Assembly (NCBI GenBank): GCA_024196135.1
Contig: JAMQCK010000040.1
Span: 62,001 to 126,000 of the forward strand
From: Pleurotus ostreatus/Saccharomyces cerevisiae fusant
Lineage: Eukaryota > Opisthokonta
DNA length: 64,000 bases
Direction of reading: 5' to 3'
Shown: positions 58,160 to 64,000 of the stretch, in pieces
Position numbering within the stretch: the first letter of the stretch is position 1
How the letters are laid out: each line of letters starts with the position of its first letter
Program-made: the position numbers and the translations under genes
The notes under the pieces: generated by a model
The model's input: the letters and a program-made list of their open reading frames with translations, nothing else
Database searches by the model: none
Told to the model about the DNA's origin: nothing

Positions 58160-60089
58160 CTACCACTTTCCAGGATTGAGGCGGAAAGTCTTCAGCCCCT
58201 CCTCCTTGTTCCAGGGCACCTCCTCTTCCCAGTGGGTAATGACCACCGCCGCTTGCTCGGGGCTGATGGCGTCTCCTCGCAAATACTTGCGTGCCGCCCA
58301 AATCATGCCTTGGTCCATGCCTACAGGCGTGTGTTAGCTGGGTGACTCGAGTATCAAAACTGGCGACTGACCACTCCAGACTTCGTCAAGCAATACCAGC
58401 GGCGCTTTGCCAACCAGCGCACGCATCAGGAGCGCCATGCGCTGCTCGCCGATGGTCAAGTCCGCAAAGGGCCGTTGCTTGAACGCCTCCGTCGCCTCCC
58501 CAGGCTCGTTCCCTACCCACGCATCAGGCCCAAGAGCAGCAAACACCTCTTCCATTCGCGCCAGACGCCAAGGGATATCTGGTGGCGCCATAATACCCTT
58601 ACCCACACCCTTCTCGCCCCCGGGCACGAAGCCCCCGTCGAAACCCGTGCCGACAGCCTCCCAGGCCGTCACGCCCGGCCTCCGCGGGAAGGCGTCGAAC
58701 AACTCGGGCGAGAGCACGCCGATGAGCGAGTGCAGCTGCGGCGTGGGCGTGCGGGCGCGCGGCTTGGAGAAAAGGTGGAGGTGATTCTGGGTGTAGGACT
58801 GCGGGTGGTCGCCGGTGAGGAGGGACATGAGCGTCGTCTTCCCGGAGCCGTTGCTGCCCTGGAGGTGCCAGCGCTCGCCCTGGCGGATCTGCCAGTCGAG
58901 GTTGTCGAGGACCTGCGGGGAGGGTAGTATGAGCTGGTGATTGGACATTAGTGGTGAGATGGTCCTTACCACTCTATTCCCATACTTCACGCCGACGCCG
59001 CGCATGTCGACGAGGATGTCGCCGGCGGGAGCCAGCTGGGCTTTCGCTTCCTCAGCGGTGCGCGCCTGGTGGGCGGCCTCGTCCGCGAGGACGTGAGCTT
59101 TGTCGCCGACGATGACGCGGTCTCCGCGCACGAGCGCGAGGTGTGTGATCCACTCTGGGATCTCGTCGTGCGTCCGCAGGCCGAGCAGGATGTACGGCGA
59201 GCGGTTCTCGTGAAGCTCCTTCAGGGTGTGAAGCAAGCGTGGTCGGCTCTGCACATCGAGACCAGCTGCATTGCGTTAATTGGATGATGGTGGCAAGAGG
59301 GAAATATACTTACTGAGCGGCTCGTCAAGCAAAAGGAGCTCGGGCTGCTTCAGCAATGCGCTGATGATACGCGCGCGGCGAGTCTGCCCATTACTGAGCG
59401 CGACACGCGGCAAGTCAAGCAGCTCCTGCAAGCCCAGGGCATCGACAAGACGCGCAAAGAAGGCAAGCTTCTCAGGCGAAATCGGAGGCGGCGGCTCCAC
59501 CGCGTCGTCGTCCTCAAACTCAAATTTCTCCCGCGGTATGGTCTCGGGAAACATGCTCTGGCGCAGAGTGATGCGATCCTCATCCCGGACGGCGCCGTAG
59601 CGAGCTGTGTAATCGTAGAACCCGCCTCCGTGGGCACGGGCGCGGTTCGCGAACGAGACGAGCGTGACGCTTGTCAAGGGATCCTTCCCCTTTTTCGTGA
59701 GGAAGGGCAGGGGCCCTCCCGGAGGGTACGGGGTGATACGGTGGTGCCCCGTCAGCGTCTGTCGAACAGTCTTTAGTAAATCGTCCTATGCAAGAAAGGA
59801 ATTATTTTACCTCGAACACCGTCGTCTTATGTCCCGTTCCAGAGCCTATGACAGCCCAATTTTCGCCAGGCTTCACAGTCCACTCGAGGTCTCGGAGCGC
59901 AGGCGGCGCATGGTTTCCGTCGCCAAAGCGGTACACATTTGCCTTGGGGATGTGAATGAGTGTGGCATCTTTGGACGCATTAGTAGTGTGGCACCGCGTA
60001 TGGTTGAGCAGCAGCAGCCCTGTACGACGCGCAGCATGCGACTCGAAGCGGGTCTGCGCTGCTACGTTTGGCTTCACGAGTCGGAGCAT
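58160..60089 (-). CDS. Soluble two-cassette ABC ATPase with altered first Walker A, probably mitochondrial
   Basis: The start at 60089 gives MLRLVKPNVAAQTRFESHAA and further Arg-rich sequence, a mitochondrial-type leader. The first cassette has GENWAVIGSGTGHKTT where Walker A expects GxxxxGK[ST]: His stands in place of the last Gly. It then has LSNGQTRRARIISALL (signature variant) and LLLLDEPL (Walker B), followed by AGLDVQSR after an intron. The second cassette has a regular Walker A, LQGSNGSGKTTLMSLL, a weak signature LTIGEQRMALLMRAL and LVLLDEVWSGMD. There are no membrane helices, so this belongs with ModF/CAF16-like or other soluble fungal ABC proteins, not exporters. The role is unknown. 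The last exon ends LNPGKW. It diverges from the Tse2-like gene with 139 bp between starts. Confidence 0.8.
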
Positions 60090-60228
60090 GGCAGACGGAG
60101 GCCAGTGATGACTCTGAGGTGACTTGCGCCGACGTCTGAATCGGGTGACTCCACCGCGCGACGCTTACCTAAGCCATTCAAAAAGTAAATGCGCGCCTAA
60201 GTCAGCCGTGTACCGTGTAGCGCTCATC

Positions 60229-61049
60229 ATGCTCGCCGCCTTCCCCCGCCCCTCCTTTACACCAAGGGCCCTCTCAACCGCGCGTCGCTGGGCGTCCACT
60301 GGCGGTCGACCGCTCATTGGGCGCTACACGGACGTGGTACCCACTGAGCTCGCGCGCGTCCAGTCTGGGCGCAATATTCGCCTGCGCGACTACGAGCAGC
60401 AGCGCGCCAACGGGCGCCTTAGTTATGACCTCAAGTTGAAGGAGGGGAAGGTGCTCCCTGCTGAGGGACCCAATTTCATCGGTGCGTAGCGCGGTGCACC
60501 AGGTTGGGGGCGTACTGACATGCGCTGCAGGGCCGAATGGGTGCTCGCTGCGGCCACCACTGAGCCCGATGTTCCAGGAGGTGGTGCGGAACTTCCGGGG
60601 GAGAAATGTGACGATCTACGTCCTCAAGGAGGGTGAATAGCCTTTCGATGTGTCTGTCGGGCGTGCTCTAACCAGCCGATCACGCAGGTACACCGCTCCC
60701 GCCGACCCTACAGATTCTGCACGAGCACTCTGACCACTACTCGATGCAGTGCACTAAACCCATGACGCTAGAAGGTATGCTCTGCACTCATTTGCGCGCT
60801 ACGCAACTCCCCCTCTCCCTCTTCGTCCCCATTCTCGTAGTCCCATGCCTCCAATTTTTGCCATGCGCCGCCCGACTCTCTGTACTCCGTCATGCAGGAC
60901 CTCTTTCCTCCGTCACGCAACACCCCCGTCCCCTGATATTGACAAGCTCCCCAGAACTCGACGCAGAGTTGACAAAATTCTTCGAAACGAATGCGCGGGT
61001 CCTCGACAAGTTCGAGTTCGATGACGAGTACCCGTTCTCTATAGAGTAG
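60229..61049 (+). CDS. Small Tse2-like-domain protein with mitochondrial-type leader
   Basis: Four exons. The chosen start, 60229, gives MLAAFPRPSFTPRALSTARR, an Arg/Ser leader without acidic residues typical of mitochondrial import; an upstream in-frame ATG at 60124 is possible. The core reads RYTDVVPTELARVQSG, YDLKLKEGKVLPAEGPNF, PNGCSLRPPLSPMFQE, NFRGRNVTIYVLKEG, TPLPPTLQILHEHSDHYS, LDAELTKFF, finishing DEYPFSIE. This matches fungal proteins assigned to the Tse2 ADP-ribosyltransferase-like family, named for a bacterial type VI effector. Length, about 185 residues, suits a single domain. Whether it has activity or is a domesticated relative is unknown; no bacterial-type immunity partner is seen nearby. 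Three introns with GT-AG ends. A tandem repeat begins at the stop codon. Confidence 0.65.
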
Positions 61050-61186
61050 TGGTCCCTTCTCTATCCGAGGGTGGTCCCTTCTCTGAACGAGAATGGTCTC
61101 CTCTGCTTGAGGATGATTCCCTCGCTATATGAGGGGTGGCCCCTTCGCTATGGAGCGATGGGTACCCTTGATTGACGGAGGGGTCG
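61049..61186 (+). repeat. 22-bp imperfect tandem repeats directly after the Tse2-like gene stop
   Basis: Six copies of a unit of 20-23 bp that starts TGGTCCCTTCTC or a variant, at 61050, 61072, 61094, 61114, 61137 and 61159, each followed by a short GAGG-type stretch that could pair with the CCCTC of the same unit (for example CCCTCGCTATATGAGGG). The array begins within one base of the stop codon, so it would form the start of the 3' UTR. Confidence 0.75.
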
Positions 61187-61916
61187 CCGGCTTGACCTAG
61201 GTGTCAAGTGCTCCATCCCTTGCCTTCTGTACACCATGACGGCCTCGTCTTCGGTACACTAGAATGAAGATACATGCCCCACCTCAACCTCAACTTGTCT
61301 GTACCCCCGACATGTTCAAGTTCACTATCTTAAGTTCGCTGCCTGAACACGTCAAAGTTTGCAACTTCAACGCGTCGAATTGTGCTACCTCGACTCAACA
61401 ACCTGACCCATCTCAACACGTTGAGGCTGGCAACCCCGACGCAAAACTCGTCTCAAGTTCCTGTCCTGCGCACTCGTCTCCCTGTGTAGACTCCTTCCAT
61501 CTGCAGGCATCCTCCTTGCCAATGAAGGTGCACTCACGCTCGACTGAAGGTCAGCATATCGTCAAAACAAATCTCTTCACTCTTACAGCCCTATGTGCTC
61601 TAAGTACATGCATATGCAATAATGGTCCAATATTTTACATGTCTACTTAGACGGTGAAGGTGCAGACAGTTGACTACTGTATATGTGTAACGAGAGGAAC
61701 GTAGACAAGTAAAAATACGCGGGGGGTCGGGTACTGTAAGAAGTGAAGGTGAAGGCGATTTTGAGCGGCGGCTTAGGGACAGGGGCGGCGTGCGGTAGGT
61801 GGACATGGACGAGGTGCGACTTAGGGACATGGAGGTGGACGCTGACAGGCGTACAGGAGTTGGCAACCGCACAGCAGCCCGTTCTACCTGACGCAGAACC
61901 CAAGCGGAGGAGCAAT
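61187..61916. other. Intergenic region, low-complexity
   Basis: About 730 bp between facing genes. The plus strand is CT/CA-rich with repeated TCAAC/TTCAA motifs (61280-61440). No gene is supported. Confidence 0.45.
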
Positions 61917-63829
61917 TTACGACTTGAACTGCGACTCGCTCGGGTGCTGCTTGTAGTCCTCCAAGCCGTCCATCTGCTGCGATGTGTCGATGCGGACAGC
62001 GATGGCGCCCGTGGACGCGCCGGTTCCCTGGAGCTGCGAGGGGTGTCAGATCGGATGACAAGATAGGAAGGGCAGATGAAAGGTAGGAAGGGCAGGTGAA
62101 GTGTTGAGAGGGATAGTAGGGACTTACACGAGGGCCAGAGCGCTCGCGGCTGGAAAGGGCGTAGCTGTCGCTGTGGCCGCCGGCGAGCGACTGCTGGATG
62201 TGCTCACGGCTGTTGAGCGTGACCATCAGGCAGTTGGTGACTGGATAGCAGATCAGAATGCCGAGTTACAGGGCAGGAGGAGCGGACTCACACAGGCGAC
62301 CCTCTGAAGACGACGTCAAATCAAGGTTAGTCGGGACACAGAGAAATACGCTGAGGGGACTAACCAAGGAAGAAGGTAAGCATGTAGATGAAGGTGTCGG
62401 GCCAGACGTTGATCTTGGGCGGTCGTTAGCACAATATATCTCCGACCGATAATTCGACATACGGCAATGCAACACCAGAGAGCGGTGAAGCTCGTCGGCA
62501 ATCCAGTGTTGAACGTGAACACAATCAATCGGTTGAGGACGTCGTTCCTAGGTTGCAGAGCACGTCAACGCCGTCTTTCGACGGAGTGGAGGAATGCACT
62601 CACGATCGCTTGAAGCCCGTCTTCGACTGTTGCAAGCAAAAGATCATGGAGATCGAGATGAGCACGTCGGTTGCCGCGGAGGTGATGTTGATCGCGATGT
62701 TGATGTTCTACACGCGTTTGTCAGTGCTCAATCGAAGGATCAGAACTGCGACGATAGGGCCTACCTTGATTGCCGGCAATTCCGCGAACGTCGACATCTG
62801 CGCGCAGCGGACCGAGAAGACTATGATGCGGCTTAGAACACGCGTACGAGAGGGACTCAGCGCTCGACGTACCGAAAGTAGAAGCTAAGGCGGGCGATGT
62901 CAGTGAGGAGGAAATACTAGGACATAAGAACTTACTGAAAGCGGAGATGGCAGACGCGATGAGGAGAGCGGTAACATAGTAGTTGCCGTGACTCACTACG
63001 AAGGTCGCAGTTAGTTAACTATCGCATTCATGGAGAAAGGGGACGTACGGCGGTAAACACGGTGGCAGTAGAACCTGGAGAGCAGAGAAATCTATCAGTG
63101 AATATCCCTTGGGCGCAAGTGCAACGCGTACAGCTGGACAACAAAGGCCAGCAGGCCGACGAAGAGCACCTGATAAGCGAGCGTGCTGCAGGGTCATGAG
63201 CGGAATATAAAGTGGGTCGTGGTCGCAGCATACCCTTCAAGTTGTCCCAATGCCAGCGAATTGCCATGGTTTGTCACGCAATACCAGTAGACTGGGAATT
63301 ACTTGTTAAGGATGAAGGGACATGCAAGGCGGTAACACGATCGTACCGGAAGCTGCGAAGAGAAACACATGCCAGTCAGCGACGGAGGCAAATGATGGGG
63401 CAAGATCGCGCACAAGCAAACATTCCCTGTTGAACAGTGTCGAAGACGAGGATGAAGACGACCTAGCGAGATCGTCAGAGGTCGGGGTCGTCGTCGACAG
63501 ACCAGTACACGCACCAGGCCCTTGTACACCCAGCTATCCTTCCTGGCATACACACGGTAATAGTGCCAGCCCTGAAGCAATCCACCTGTAGGCACATTAA
63601 GCCACGCGACCGAGGATCCCAAGCAATAGCCGCACATCCGTAAAGGCTAACAGTGACCGGGTCAGAGACAACCATCTAGCAGTGTGATAACAGCACCCAC
63701 ACAGAAGACAGCACCAGGGAGCTAAACAGCATGCCCAGCCTGTCGTTCAATCGCCGCGTCAGCGTCCCCTCCTTTCACACAAGCTACAGCGCGCGATGCA
63801 TACGTGAGATCGAGCGCGGTGGGTGCCAT
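61917..63829 (-). CDS. DUF6534-type seven-helix membrane protein
   Basis: A heavily split gene with about ten short exons; the start at 63829 gives MAPTALDLT. Recognisable stretches in order: GWHYYRVYARKDSWVYKGLV, VVFILVFDTVQQ, VYWYCVTNHGNSLALGQLEG, TLAYQVLFVGLLAFVVQLF, YCHRVYR, SHGNYYVTALLIASAISAF, VFSVRCAQMSTFAELPAIK, NINIAINITSAATDVLISIS, FCLQQSKTGFKRS, NDVLNRLIVFTFNTGLPTSF, and INVWPDTFIYMLTFFLV. The C-terminal tail begins VTLNSREHIQQSLAGGHSDS and ends ESQFKS. The N-terminal loop, NHGN motif, the KTGF-R motif before the last helices and the LNSRE tail are typical of DUF6534 proteins, a very large agaricomycete family of seven-helix proteins with no proven role. Exons 2-4 at the N-terminal side are only partly resolved. 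Confidence 0.78.
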
Positions 63830-63887
63830 GGCTTTCTACAGTCCCGGGGCGAATGGGCAGGGAGGGGCGAAAACTGCGCGCGCTTGC

Positions 63888-63896
63888 GTATATAAC
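63888..63896 (-). promoter_or_regulatory. TATA box of the DUF6534 gene
   Basis: The minus strand reads GTTATATAC about 60 bp upstream of the start at 63829, a usual position. The element is almost symmetrical, so the orientation is set by its neighbour. Confidence 0.5.
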
Positions 63897-64000
63897 GGCG
63901 CACGCCGAGGCACGCGACGCAATTGTGGTCGCCGCGAGCTTCTCCGCGTTGATCATCAGAAAGTTCATGAAATGCGCATCAGCTAAATGGGGGCCCAGGG

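Noticed and set aside
60124..60228. Upstream in-frame start for the Tse2-like gene
   Set aside because: It would place 35 residues before a clean mitochondrial-type leader and run into the 139-bp divergent promoter; the ATG at 60229 is preferred.

Overview
The window is nuclear DNA of a filamentous basidiomycete, most likely an agaricomycete of the polypore/mushroom type. The evidence is GC-rich coding sequence, genes broken by many 45-70 nt GT-AG introns, and families largely restricted to or expanded in Agaricomycetes: a DUF6534 seven-helix membrane protein, an F-box/LRR protein, a TAP-like hydrolase pair, a RlpA/expansin-like secreted protein and a conserved orphan membrane protein. No bacterial or viral block, CRISPR array, rRNA gene or convincing tRNA gene was seen. 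CDS spans run from start codon to stop codon and include introns. Layout, left to right. 0.2-4.3 kb: a secreted RlpA-like double-psi beta-barrel protein (-) diverges from a SCAMP membrane-trafficking protein (+). 4.3-10 kb is accessory ground: a decayed relic (-) that joins two exons of its neighbour's family to F-box/LRR sequence, the intact family member (-), and an F-box/LRR gene (-). 10-16.4 kb: a DUF1766/T5orf172 GIY-YIG-type protein (-), the ribosome-biogenesis factor LCP5/neuroguidin (+), and a flavin-containing monooxygenase with a C-terminal membrane segment (-). 17-22 kb: a tandem pair of secreted TAP-like alpha/beta hydrolases (+,+), followed by a puzzling small spliced unit (-) with an internal duplication. 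23.6-25.6 kb: a cytosolic trypsin-fold-like protein (+). 26-34 kb: the TBP-removing ATPase MOT1 (-), divergent from a JmjC dioxygenase (+). 35.9-41.5 kb: the RAM-pathway LRR protein SOG2 (-) and an orphan multi-pass membrane protein (-). 42.7-51.2 kb: an acyl/aryl-CoA ligase with a peroxisome-type C-terminus (-) and a long NOT4/CNOT4 RING-RRM ubiquitin ligase (-). 51.5-55.9 kb: uracil-DNA glycosylase (-) divergent from RAD54 (+), two DNA-repair genes on a 155-bp promoter with an ACGCGT box. 56-61 kb: mitochondrial ribosomal protein mL54 (-) divergent from the U5 snRNP GYF protein LIN1/CD2BP2 (+), then a two-cassette ABC ATPase (-) divergent from a small Tse2-like-domain protein with a mitochondrial-type leader (+). 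61.9-63.8 kb: a DUF6534 membrane protein (-). Most genes are housekeeping (chromatin, RNA, repair, translation) with accessory patches between them. Four divergent pairs share promoters of under about 235 bp. The least expected signals are short imperfect tandem arrays (about 20-25 bp unit) just past the stop codons of several genes, the H-for-G change in an ABC Walker A motif, the Tse2-like protein, and the small spliced unit at 22.5-23.1 kb.
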